From: Dokdonella_A sp966248875
Lineage (GTDB): Bacteria; Pseudomonadota; Gammaproteobacteria; Xanthomonadales; Rhodanobacteraceae
Direction of reading: 5' to 3'
Length of the DNA: 8,266 nucleotides
Assembly (NCBI GenBank): GCA_966248875.1
Contig: CBINBI010000105.1
Coordinates: 1 to 8,266 of the forward strand
A program made the translations under genes and the position numbers. Within the stretch, counting starts at the first letter, position 1, and the number at the start of each line of letters is the position of its first letter. Below the pieces are notes generated by a model. The model saw only the letters and a program-made list of their open reading frames with translations. It searched no databases and was not told the origin of the DNA. Shown here one piece after another: positions 1 through 6,570 of this stretch.

Positions 1-852
1 GGCATCGGACGCCGGCGCGCGTTTCGCGGGCTTGCGAGAATTCGATGTCTCGGCCGTCTTCGCCGCGGGCTTGACGCCTTTCTTATCGAGGCTCGCGCGC
101 AGGGCTTCCATGAGATCGATGACCTGCGCGCCGCCGGGCTCCGGCGCCTCGGCCATCGTGATCTCCTGGCCTTCGACCTTGCGCTGCACGGCCTGTTCGA
201 TGCGTGCGCTGACCTCGTCGGTGTACTGGCTGGGATCGAACGTCGAGCTGGACTGCTGATCGATGAGCTGCTTGGCGAGCTTCAGCTCGGCGTCCTTGAC
301 GTCCATCTTCGGAATGTCGATCTCGCTGATCGGCCGCACTTCGCCTGCGTACATCAGCTGCTGCATGACGAGGCCGTCCTCGACCGGGCGGATCATCACG
401 ATGTACTGCTTGCCGCGCGCGGCCCAGCGCCCGACCGCGCAGCGCCGGGATTCGCGCAGCGCCTTGGCGAACAGCGCATAGGGCTTCGCGCCGCCCTTGT
501 CGGGCGCGATGTAGTAGGCCTTGTCGAAGTAGACCGGATCGATCGCCGAGATCGGCACGAACTCGCTGATGTCCGCCGTCTGCGTGCCGGCTTCCTCCAG
601 CGCCTTCAGCTCCTCCGGCGTGAACATGACGTACTGGTCCTTGGCGAATTCGTAGCCCTTGACCATTTCGTCGCGCGACACCGGCACGTCTTCCTTCACG
701 CAGAAATACTGCTGCCTGAGGCGCGAGCCGCAGGTCTTGTGCAGGAGGTTGAACGAAATCTGCCGACTGGCTTCGGTGGCCGAGTAGAGCTTCACCGGAA
801 TCGCAACCAGCCCGAACGAGATCGTCAAAGTTCCGATCGAGCGCGCAGCCAT
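1..852 (-). CDS. ku: Ku protein, NHEJ DNA end-binding (3' end cut by window edge)
   Basis: Bacterial Ku forms a homodimeric ring that threads onto double-strand break ends and recruits LigD for non-homologous end joining. I translated this frame by hand from the ATG at 850-852 and it stays open for 284 codons to base 1, so only the extreme C-terminus and stop are missing. The N-terminus SIGTLTISFGLVAIPVKLYS (residues 5-24) is the family signature. It is followed by HKTCGSRLRQQYFC (38-51), the DKAYYIAPDKGGAKPYALF stretch (110-128), and the dimer/core region to about residue 235. The VIDLMEALRASL segment (244-255) matches the conserved C-terminal stretch thought to contact LigD. After residue 256 a Lys/Ala/Pro-rich basic tail begins, as in many bacterial Ku proteins that bind DNA through the tail. 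GGAGG at 859-863 lies 6 bases before the ATG. The gene lies 143 bases downstream of ligD on the same strand. Identification is very secure; the tail length is unknown. Confidence 0.96.
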   Translation of the reverse strand, partial: MAARSIGTLTISFGLVAIPVKLYSATEASRQISFNLLHKTCGSRLRQQYFCVKEDVPVSRDEMVKGYEFAKDQYVMFTPEELKALEEAGTQTADISEFVPISAIDPVYFDKAYYIAPDKGGAKPYALFAKALRESRRCAVGRWAARGKQYIVMIRPVEDGLVMQQLMYAGEVRPISEIDIPKMDVKDAELKLAKQLIDQQSSSTFDPSQYTDEVSARIEQAVQRKVEGQEITMAEAPEPGGAQVIDLMEALRASLDKKGVKPAAKTAETSNSRKPAKRAPASDA

Positions 853-901
853 GACTCGCCTCCAGACGTCGTCAGTCAGCAAAGTGCCACATCCTGCCGA
901 C

Positions 902-958
902 CCGGTCCATGGAAGAGACCGGATGAAGATCATGACGCAAATGGTTGATCTTTCTCAA
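902..958 (-). promoter_or_regulatory. possible ku promoter and leader hairpin in the ligD-ku gap
   Basis: The 143-base gap between the ligD stop and the ku start is long enough to hold an internal promoter. On the minus strand TTGAGA (953-958) is followed after 18 bases by CATGAT (929-934), a weak sigma-70-like pair with four or five matches per box. Downstream, CCGGTC (917-922 read on the minus strand) pairs with GACCGG (902-907) around a 9-base loop. There is no T-run after the hairpin, so it is not a convincing terminator. Base matches are seen directly; any function is inferred, and chance is a real alternative in GC-rich DNA. Confidence 0.22.
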
Positions 959-995
959 TAGCCCGCAGCGTGAGGTGGTCCGTTCGAGGGCCGCG

Positions 996-3725
996 CTACA
1001 AGCCCAGAACCCGCCCGATGTCCTGCTTGCGCGTCAGCGCGTCCTTCCACCGGTCCCCTGTCCTCGCCAGACGCGGGAGGACGTTGGTGATGCGGAAATC
1101 GAGCGGATGGGCCTTTTCGAGTTCGTCCCAGGTGAGCGGCATCGAGACGGGCGCGCCGGCCACGCCTCGTGGCGAATAGGCGACGTTCAGCGTTTTTCCG
1201 CGCACGTTCATGTTGTGATCGAAGAAGATCTTGCCGGCCCGTTTCGGCACGCTCCACTCCATCGTGATCTCCTTCGGGTGCTGGCGCATGAGGTGGCGGC
1301 CGACCAGCTCGCAGACGTGGCGGGCAACGTCGAAGTCGATGGTGCGCCTGATCGGCACGAAGACGTGCAGGCCGGTCTTGCCGGAGGTCTTCACGATCGG
1401 CTCGAGCGACATGCCTTTGAGTAGCTCGCGCAGCCAGAACGCGACTTCCTTGCCTTTTTCGAACGCGATCGTGTTGAGCTCGGGCTCGTCGCCGGGCTTC
1501 TCCTTGCCGGAATAGATGTACGGATCGATGTCGAAGACGACGTAGTCGGGATAGTTCAGCACCGATTCGTCGAGCGATTCGGCCGATGTCGCGTAGTCGG
1601 TGCTCTTCGAAGCCGAGTCGGGCGCGACGCGCGCGCGCGAATGCCACACGTGGAATTCGAGCGTGCCGGACTGCGCGAGCCAGAGCAGCGTCGGCAGGCT
1701 GTTGCAGACGATGTAGTCGTAGCTCTCGTCCTTGCTCTCCGACCACACCGTGATCGTCTCCACGAACTTCGGCTGCGCCTGTTTCCAGTGCTTCTGGAAG
1801 AAGCGCTGGCCGTTGATGCCGTCCGGCATGCGGATCATGGTCAGCGGCCGGTCGGCGAGGTGCGGCAGGATGTACGGCGAGACTTCGGCGAAGTAGCGCA
1901 GCAGATCGCGCTTGGTCAGCGCCGGCTGCTGCAGGGCCGGATCGGCGGGCCAGTAGATGCGGTCGAGATGCGTCAGCGGGACCCGGTGCGCGCCGACTTC
2001 CAGCGTCAGCGTCGCTTTCTTCGTCGCGAGCTGGGCGACGATGTCCGCGATGGCGCTGTCCTGCGCATTGGCACGCGCCTTCATCCCGCGTTTCACCGCC
2101 GCGACGCGAGCCGGCTTCGGTTCGGCGCGCCGCACGCCCAGCGGATCGATGTCGTCGCGCAGGCGCCGGAACACCGGCGCGCGCAGCGAGCCGTCCTCGG
2201 TCCATTGCTGGTATTCGAGCTCGGCGACGAGCTTCGGCTCGACCCAGGTCACCGGCGCCTTGAGCTCGGGTTTTTCGGCAAAGGGATTCTTGGCGATACG
2301 CAGCGGCTCGAGCTTCTTTTTCACTTCCGCAAGCGAGCGGTCGTCGAAGCCCGATCCGACATGCGAGGCGTAATGCAGCGTGTCGCCCTCGTAGTAGCCC
2401 ACGAGCAGAGCACCGAGCGCCGTGCGCGAACCCTTGCCTTTCGTGTAGCCGCCGATGACGAAGTCGTCGGTGTGCGTCGGCTTGATCTTGAGCCAGGCCT
2501 TCGACCGGCGCCCGGATTCGTAGCGGCTGTCCTTGCGCTTGCCGATCACGCCTTCGAGCCCGCTGGCGAGCGCGGCCTCGTGCAGCGCGATCCCGTCGTC
2601 CTGAGCGTGCACGAGTTGCACGAGCGGCGAGGGCAGCAGGCATTGTGCGAGGTAGCGCCGCCGGTCGCGATACGGCGTGCGGCGCAGGTCTATGCCGGCG
2701 AAATAGAGCAGGTCGAAGCAGTAGAAGACGACCGGCGAGCGGCGATCGGCGGCCGCGATGTCGGCCTCGCTCTTGAGATGCACCCGATTCTGCATCGCGT
2801 TGAACGAGGGCTTGCCGTCGGCGTCGAACGCGACCAGCTCGCCGTCGAGGATCATGCCGTTCACGTCCTGCGCGCGCAGCTCGGCGACCAGCCTCGGAAA
2901 TGCGCCGGCCAGCTCGTTGCCGCGTCGCGAGCTGAGCCTGACGCCCTTGTCGTCGATGAACGCGATCACGCGATAGCCGTCCAGCTTGGGTTCCCACATC
3001 CAGCCGGCATCGTTGAACGGCTCGTCGCCGATCTCCGCGTGCATGGGCTCCATCGTCTTCGGCATGGGCACGACCTTGCCGCTCGGCACGAGCTCGGACG
3101 CGGGAATCCGGTGCGACGGAACGATCTTGATGTCCTCGACCGCCGCGCCCGACAGCACGGAGCGGTTCCGTTCGGTGACATCGGCGTCGCTGACGAAGCG
3201 GTCGCGGTGCTTGATCAGGAGCCAGGTCTTGGCTTCCTTGGTGCGCACCAGTGCGAAGGAACCCTTGATCTTCTCGCCGCGCAGCAGAATGCTGAGCTTG
3301 CCTTTCTCCAGGCCCTCGCGGATCTGCCGCTCGGCCTCGGCGCGGTCGTGGAACCAGGTGCCGTTCTCGTCGGGGCTGAACACGCCGCAATCCCAGACGA
3401 TGACTTCGCCCGCGCCGTACTGGCCGGCCGGAATGACACCCTCGAACGACGCGTAATCGTAGGGATGATCCTCGGTTTCCACCGCCAGGCGCTTCTCGTT
3501 GCGATCCAGCGAAGGGCCCTTCGGCACCGCCCACGACTTCAGCACGCCGTCGCATTCGAGCCTGAAATCATAGTGAAGCCTGCGCGCCGAGTGCTGTTGC
3601 ACGACGAAGAGGAGCGGCCCCTCGCCTGTGTCGGCGACGGTCGCCTTCGGCTCGGGCGTGACATCGAAGGCTCGCTTCGCCGTATATTCGCCGAGCTTGC
3701 CTTTGGCCGGCTTCGCTTTCGCCAT
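996..3725 (-). CDS. ligD: ATP-dependent DNA ligase LigD (PE-ligase-polymerase), NHEJ
   Basis: This 909-residue multifunctional enzyme processes, fills in and seals double-strand break ends together with Ku. Domains run in the Pseudomonas-type order. The 3'-phosphoesterase domain (about 15-180) has H45, H51, D53, R55, H87 and Y91, spaced exactly like the known metal and phosphate ligands. The nucleotidyltransferase domain (about 220-530) has EPKLDGYR with adenylated lysine K247, DGE (294-296), FDLLY (337-341), EGVIGKR (391-397) and WLKIK (411-415). The polymerase/primase domain (about 580-890) has metal ligands D732 and D734 in FDIDP, KTSGKTGLHVFVP with S781 and H787, and D836. About 22 extra residues lie between H692 and D732, and about 14 between D734 and H787, relative to the Pseudomonas enzyme as I remember it. 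The ATG at 3725 is the first Met in frame and gives a normal PE N-terminus, but no strong Shine-Dalgarno precedes it. Ku follows downstream on the same strand. Confidence 0.97.
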   Translation of the reverse strand: MAKAKPAKGKLGEYTAKRAFDVTPEPKATVADTGEGPLLFVVQQHSARRLHYDFRLECDGVLKSWAVPKGPSLDRNEKRLAVETEDHPYDYASFEGVIPAGQYGAGEVIVWDCGVFSPDENGTWFHDRAEAERQIREGLEKGKLSILLRGEKIKGSFALVRTKEAKTWLLIKHRDRFVSDADVTERNRSVLSGAAVEDIKIVPSHRIPASELVPSGKVVPMPKTMEPMHAEIGDEPFNDAGWMWEPKLDGYRVIAFIDDKGVRLSSRRGNELAGAFPRLVAELRAQDVNGMILDGELVAFDADGKPSFNAMQNRVHLKSEADIAAADRRSPVVFYCFDLLYFAGIDLRRTPYRDRRRYLAQCLLPSPLVQLVHAQDDGIALHEAALASGLEGVIGKRKDSRYESGRRSKAWLKIKPTHTDDFVIGGYTKGKGSRTALGALLVGYYEGDTLHYASHVGSGFDDRSLAEVKKKLEPLRIAKNPFAEKPELKAPVTWVEPKLVAELEYQQWTEDGSLRAPVFRRLRDDIDPLGVRRAEPKPARVAAVKRGMKARANAQDSAIADIVAQLATKKATLTLEVGAHRVPLTHLDRIYWPADPALQQPALTKRDLLRYFAEVSPYILPHLADRPLTMIRMPDGINGQRFFQKHWKQAQPKFVETITVWSESKDESYDYIVCNSLPTLLWLAQSGTLEFHVWHSRARVAPDSASKSTDYATSAESLDESVLNYPDYVVFDIDPYIYSGKEKPGDEPELNTIAFEKGKEVAFWLRELLKGMSLEPIVKTSGKTGLHVFVPIRRTIDFDVARHVCELVGRHLMRQHPKEITMEWSVPKRAGKIFFDHNMNVRGKTLNVAYSPRGVAGAPVSMPLTWDELEKAHPLDFRITNVLPRLARTGDRWKDALTRKQDIGRVLGL

Positions 3726-3784
3726 GGGCTGATTCTATATAGGCACGGTCTACGGGCGCGGACTCAGGCGGGTAGGGAGCGGAC
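3726..3784. promoter_or_regulatory. divergent intergenic region between ligD and the DUF72 gene
   Basis: Only 59 bases separate the two divergent starts, so both promoters must overlap here or extend into the coding regions. On the minus strand an AT-rich stretch TATATAGAAT lies about 10-20 bases before the ligD ATG. It is the only such stretch in this otherwise GC-rich spacer and could serve as a -10 element, which would make the ligD leader very short. No good -35 box and no clear operator palindrome are visible. This is a weak inference from composition and gene layout. Confidence 0.35.
3774..3779 (+). promoter_or_regulatory. Shine-Dalgarno for the DUF72 gene, favours GTG start
   Basis: AGGGAG lies 5 bases before the GTG at 3785 and 14 bases before the in-frame ATG at 3794. 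The spacing favours the GTG start (MSAMRLIAG...). The ATG would still give the usual family N-terminus, so the choice changes only three residues. Confidence 0.5.
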
Positions 3785-4495
3785 GTGTCGGCAATGCGAC
3801 TCATCGCCGGGGCCAGCGGCTACTCATACAAGGAGTGGCAGGGCAACTTCTATCCGGAAAAGATCAAGCCGGACGCGATGCTTGCGTTCTACGCCGAGCG
3901 CCTCCCGACCGTCGAGATCAACAATACCTTCTACCAGATGCCCAAGGCCGCCGTGCTGGAGACCTGGGCCAGGGCGACGCCGGACGGATTCCGCTTCGCG
4001 ATCAAGGCGCCGCGCCGCATCACGCACGAGGCGCGGCTGAAGCCGGAGGACGCGGGCGACTCGGTCGACTTCCTTTACCGCAACCTCAGTGTGCTCGGCG
4101 AGAAGCGCGGGCCCGTGCTGTTCCAGCTGCCGCCGTTCCTGAAGAAGGATCTTCCGCGTCTCGCGGCGTTTCTTGCCCGGCTGCCGGAGGATCACAAGGC
4201 CGCATTCGAGTTCCGCAATCCCGGCTGGTTCGACGACGACGTCTATGACGCGCTCCGCCGCGCGGGCGCATCGCTGTGTCTTTCCGAGCGCGAGGACGAT
4301 GCCCCGCCGCCGCTGATCGAGACTGCGCCGTTCGGCTATATCCGGCTGCGGCTCGAATCGTACTCGGATGACGACCTCAGACGTTGGGCCGAGCGCCTCG
4401 CCGCGACGAGCTGGCGCGAAACCTGCGTGTACTTCATGCACGAGCCGACCGCGCCGCCTTACGCGCAGGCGCTGCTCCGCTTCGCAGGCGCGTAG
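3785..4495 (+). CDS. DUF72 / YecE family protein
   Basis: The 236-residue protein has the full DUF72 pattern and the usual length of about 240. Conserved segments are GASGYSYKEWQGNFYP (9-24), FYAERLPTVEINNTFYQMP (35-53), FAIKAPRRITHEARL (71-85), GPVLFQLPPFLKK (110-122), FEFRNPGWF (142-150) and the late YIRLR and YFMHEPTAPPYA segments. The family folds as a TIM barrel related in shape to sugar isomerases and endonuclease IV. Its biochemical role is not established; a DNA-binding or repair role has been suggested from structure comparison. The gene diverges from ligD and is followed after 6 bases by a hydrolase gene, so the two probably share a transcript. Family assignment is secure; function is open, and the NHEJ neighbourhood is only circumstantial support for a repair role. 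Confidence 0.93.
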   Translation: MSAMRLIAGASGYSYKEWQGNFYPEKIKPDAMLAFYAERLPTVEINNTFYQMPKAAVLETWARATPDGFRFAIKAPRRITHEARLKPEDAGDSVDFLYRNLSVLGEKRGPVLFQLPPFLKKDLPRLAAFLARLPEDHKAAFEFRNPGWFDDDVYDALRRAGASLCLSEREDDAPPPLIETAPFGYIRLRLESYSDDDLRRWAERLAATSWRETCVYFMHEPTAPPYAQALLRFAGA

Positions 4496-4501
4496 CTCTC
4501 C

Positions 4502-5206
4502 ATGTCGGCCAGGCCGCAGGCACTGACGATCGAAGTCGACGCGGAACGCCGCGTCTCCGGCCTGCTGCTCGCGCCCGGCGATGCGCGCGCGTGCTGCGTG
4601 CTTGCGCACGGCGCAGGCGCCGGCATGGAACATCCTTTCATGGCGGCGGTCGCGAGCGCGCTCGCCGTGCACGGGATCGCGACCTTGCGCTATCAGTTTC
4701 CGTACATGGAACGGCGCTCGCGCAGGCCCGATCAGCCGGCGGCGGCGCACGCGACGGTGCGCGCCGCCGTCGCGGAAGCGGCCAGGCGGATGCCGGAGAG
4801 CGTGCTCATCGCCGCGGGCAAATCGTTCGGCGGCCGCATGACTTCGCAGGCGCAGGCCCTCGCGCCGCTGGCCGGCGTCCGCGGGCTCGCGTTCTTCGGA
4901 TTTCCCTTGCACCCGCCCGGAAAGCCGTCCACTGAACGTGCGAGCCATCTTTTCGATGTGCGGATTCCGATGCTGTTCCTGCAGGGCACGCGCGACGATC
5001 TCGCCGATCTTTCGCTGCTGGAGCCGATGATTGCGAAGCTCGGCGCCGTTGCGACGCTCGCGGTGTTCGAGGACGCGGATCACTCGTTCCACGTTCCGGC
5101 ACGCAGCGGGCGGAAGGATGCCGACGTCATCGCGGAGGCGGCCGGTGTGCTCGCCGCATGGCTGGACGAGGTTGTGGCAGGGCGGGTGGCGCGCGGCAGG
5201 CGATAG
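4502..5206 (+). CDS. alpha/beta hydrolase, KANL3/Tex30-like family
   Basis: The 234-residue protein is a small cytoplasmic alpha/beta hydrolase with no signal peptide. Visible landmarks are the oxyanion-loop segment LAHGAGAGMEHPFM (34-47), typical of the KANL3/Tex30-like group. The nucleophile elbow GKSFGG (106-111) has S108, the LQGTRDD strand end (160-166) has D165 or D166 as the acid, and ADHSFHVP (192-199) has H194 as the likely catalytic histidine. The triad therefore looks intact. The substrate cannot be read from the sequence; bacterial members are mostly annotated only as hydrolases or related to dienelactone hydrolases. It begins 6 bases after the DUF72 stop with no convincing Shine-Dalgarno, which suggests translation coupled to the upstream gene. 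The C-terminus ends in an Arg-rich stretch (VARGRR). Confidence 0.85.
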   Translation: MSARPQALTIEVDAERRVSGLLLAPGDARACCVLAHGAGAGMEHPFMAAVASALAVHGIATLRYQFPYMERRSRRPDQPAAAHATVRAAVAEAARRMPESVLIAAGKSFGGRMTSQAQALAPLAGVRGLAFFGFPLHPPGKPSTERASHLFDVRIPMLFLQGTRDDLADLSLLEPMIAKLGAVATLAVFEDADHSFHVPARSGRKDADVIAEAAGVLAAWLDEVVAGRVARGRR

Positions 5207-5318
5207 GCTGTGGCGAGTGTACGCGTGATCTGCCGGCGTCCGTGCGCCGTCTCGGGTCGACGGGACCGGTGCGCCTTGCCGCGCCTCGCGCGATACTTGT
5301 GAGCGGCCGTGGCCTGCA

Positions 5319-5325
5319 AAGGAGG
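5319..5325 (+). promoter_or_regulatory. strong Shine-Dalgarno for the Rap1a/Tai-like gene
   Basis: AAGGAGG is a perfect anti-16S match, 9 bases before the first of three consecutive ATG codons (5335, 5338, 5341). It rules out longer upstream starts in the same frame, such as one at 5158. It also implies strong translation compared with the other genes here, most of which have weak sites. Confidence 0.75.
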
Positions 5326-5334
5326 AGAAAGAGA

Positions 5335-5682
5335 ATGATGATGCGAGCCCTGCTGATCGTGATCGGCCTCGTCGCCGCATCGACGGCCCACGCGATGAAA
5401 GGCGATGAGTTCGCACGCCTGCTGGATGCATGGCATCGCGTGAACGACAACAAGTCCACCACGCGCGAAGACGAGCTCGGCGCCAGCATGTTCACCGGCT
5501 ATGTCCGCGGCGTCGAGGATTCGATGAACGGCGCCCGCTTCTGCATCACGTCGAGCGATCCGGCCTCGCTGCGGATCGCGCTGATCACCAAGTACGTCAA
5601 GACGCATCCCGAGGAACTGCACAATGGCGCGACGACGCTGATCGTGCAGGCCTTGCAGCCGGCGTTTCCATGTACACGCTGA
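5335..5682 (+). CDS. secreted Rap1a/Tai-like small protein
   Basis: This 115-residue protein opens with a clear signal peptide (RALLIVIGLVAASTAHA, cleavage likely after A20). The mature part matches the Rap1a/Tai immunity-type domain: FTGYVRGVEDSMNG (53-66), FC (69-70), then LITKYVKTHPEELHNGATTLIVQALQPAFPC (83-113). C70 and C113 probably form a disulfide, consistent with a periplasmic location. Founding members of this family protect against type VI secretion amidase effectors, but the domain is widespread in proteobacteria away from T6SS genes. No amidase, Hcp, VgrG or PAAR gene is visible here, so a general role is as likely as immunity. The start is fixed by the strong ribosome site. It is 128 bases downstream of the hydrolase gene, so it probably has its own promoter, though none is convincing. 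It converges on the next gene with 9 bases between stops. Confidence 0.82.
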   Translation: MMMRALLIVIGLVAASTAHAMKGDEFARLLDAWHRVNDNKSTTREDELGASMFTGYVRGVEDSMNGARFCITSSDPASLRIALITKYVKTHPEELHNGATTLIVQALQPAFPCTR

Positions 5683-5691
5683 GCCCGGCTT

Positions 5692-5985
5692 CTACTGCAG
5701 CCAGTCGATGGCTCCCTCAGCCCCCGGCGGCGGCGCTGCCGCGTCCGCGTCCTCGCATTTCGCCTCGACGGCGCAGCGCCAGTTCTTGAGATAGAGCGTG
5801 GTCTGCCGTTCGACGCAGTCGCACTCTCCGAGATCGCGGACGTGTCCGCTGGCGCAGGTCGCCTGAGCGTTCGCCTTCGCGCGTTCGCACGCGTCCTCTT
5901 TCTTCGCCGCCTCGCCGCGGCCGACATCAGCGCTCGCGGCCGTCTGAAAAACGAGAGCTGCCAACAGAACGATCCAGACTTTCAT
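5692..5985 (-). CDS. small secreted six-cysteine protein, function unknown
   Basis: I do not recognise a family. The 97-residue product starts with a textbook signal peptide (MKVWIVLLAALVFQTAASA, cleavage after A19). The mature part has six cysteines at 33, 44, 55, 57, 71 and 77, including a CDC pair (55-57), so it is probably a disulfide-stabilised periplasmic or secreted protein. The first half of the mature chain is Lys/Glu/Ala-rich and likely helical; the end is Ala/Pro-rich and low in complexity. The ATG at 5985 is preceded by AGGAA (5993-5997) with a 7-base spacer, which supports this start over the much longer upstream open frame reaching 6267. It lies 154 bases downstream of the GFA gene on the same strand and converges tightly with the Rap1a/Tai-like gene. 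Coding status is well supported by the signal peptide, cysteine pattern and ribosome site together. Confidence 0.75.
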   Translation of the reverse strand: MKVWIVLLAALVFQTAASADVGRGEAAKKEDACERAKANAQATCASGHVRDLGECDCVERQTTLYLKNWRCAVEAKCEDADAAAPPPGAEGAIDWLQ

Positions 5986-6013
5986 GCGCGGGTTCCTGCG
6001 ATAGGTTTTGCCA

Positions 6014-6045
6014 TCGCATTCGTAGCGCAGCGATCGTGAATGCGA
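6014..6045. repeat. 8-bp inverted repeat in the leader of the six-cysteine protein gene
   Basis: TCGCATTC (6014-6021) and GAATGCGA (6038-6045) are perfect inverted copies separated by 16 bases. They lie about 30-60 bases upstream of the ATG at 5985. The position fits a leader hairpin or a repressor site, but 8-bp arms can arise by chance and no promoter boxes help decide. Matches are seen directly; function is inferred. Confidence 0.3.
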
Positions 6046-6139
6046 GCCGGTCTGAGCCGTTTGGCCGTTCCAGGCGGCCGGTGAACGAACCGGTGCATGG
6101 ATCTGCAAGGACCACAAGGGCCGACGGCCGAAGTACGGC

Positions 6140-6532
6140 CTATTCTTCGGAACGGCTCGTGCCTTCGCGGTCGCGCTCGTACCGCCTTTCGAGCGGAAAC
6201 GGCGGCAGCCAGGACTCGCGACGGACGGTCCAGAGTTCGTAGGTCGGCACGAGCTGATCGGGAGCATCCAGCGAGCCGAGATGCACTTCGATTTCGTCCG
6301 CGCTGCGCGAGAACACCGACGAGCCGCAGCGCGGGCAGAAATACCGGCCGGCGTACTCGCCCGTTTCGCCCTCGATCGTCACTGCATCTTCGGGGAACAC
6401 TGCGGAAGCGTGAAACAGTGCGCCGTGATGCTTGCGGCAATCGAGGCGGTGGCAAAGGCCGACGCGGTACGGGCGTCCCGTCGCTAGGATGCGGACATCA
6501 CCGCAGAGGCAACCACCCTCGAAGCGATCCAT
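6140..6532 (-). CDS. GFA family protein (CENP-V/GFA zinc fold) with altered zinc site
   Basis: The 130-residue protein belongs to the GFA family, named for the enzyme that joins formaldehyde to glutathione, though most members have no proven activity. Structural zinc ligands are present: GGCLCG supplies C8 and C10, and FCPRCGSS supplies C66 and C69. The second site normally reads CHCxxC, but here it reads CHRLDC (C27, R29, C32), so the middle cysteine is arginine. Conserved segments around it are intact (DCRKHHGALFHASAVFPEDAV, SADEIEVHLGSLD, YELWTVRRESWLPPF). The start at 6532 is chosen because GGGAG (6540-6544) lies 7 bases upstream and the family begins shortly before GGCLCG; the ATG at 6556 has no ribosome site and falls inside a dyad. 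Family is secure. Whether it is an active formaldehyde-glutathione enzyme is doubtful given the substitution and the lack of formaldehyde genes nearby. Confidence 0.9.
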   Translation of the reverse strand: MDRFEGGCLCGDVRILATGRPYRVGLCHRLDCRKHHGALFHASAVFPEDAVTIEGETGEYAGRYFCPRCGSSVFSRSADEIEVHLGSLDAPDQLVPTYELWTVRRESWLPPFPLERRYERDREGTSRSEE

Positions 6533-6539
6533 GCGGCGT

Positions 6540-6544
6540 CTCCC
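6540..6544 (-). promoter_or_regulatory. Shine-Dalgarno deciding the GFA gene start
   Basis: GGGAG on the minus strand sits 7 bases before the ATG at 6530-6532. The alternative ATG at 6554-6556 has no purine-rich site at a usable distance, so the shorter protein is preferred. Confidence 0.55.
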
Positions 6545-6548
6545 GGCA

Positions 6549-6570
6549 GTCAGCATTTCGGAATGCTAAC
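6549..6570. promoter_or_regulatory. 22-base dyad upstream of the GFA gene, possible operator or leader hairpin
   Basis: GTCAGCATT (6549-6557) and AATGCTAAC (6562-6570) are inverted copies around a TCGG centre, with one mismatch in nine. Read as minus-strand RNA, the mismatch becomes a U-G pair, so all nine pairs can form. The dyad ends 17 bases before the GFA start codon and is more AT-rich than its surroundings. It could be a repressor operator for the divergent GFA/beta-helix promoters or a hairpin in the GFA leader. No regulator gene is visible in the window. Confidence 0.4.

Noticed and set aside
955..3555. An 866-codon minus-strand frame overlapping ligD.
   Set aside because: It is an Arg-rich alternative frame of the same strand as ligD, with none of the motifs that make the 909-residue frame unmistakable.
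1641..4040. A 799-codon open frame on the plus strand opposite ligD.
   Set aside because: It has no recognisable domain, is rich in Arg, Ala, His and Val, and lies over the well-supported ligD gene. In GC-rich DNA the complementary frames of a real gene often lack stops, so this is a shadow.
3824..5431. A 535-codon minus-strand frame opposite the DUF72 and hydrolase genes.
   Set aside because: It runs across two genes with clear family signatures and their junction, and has an Arg/His-rich composition typical of an antisense shadow.
6126..6140. Hairpin GGCCG-N5-CGGCC at the end of the GFA gene as a terminator.
   Set aside because: The stem has only 5 bp, overlaps the stop codon and lacks a T-run on either strand.
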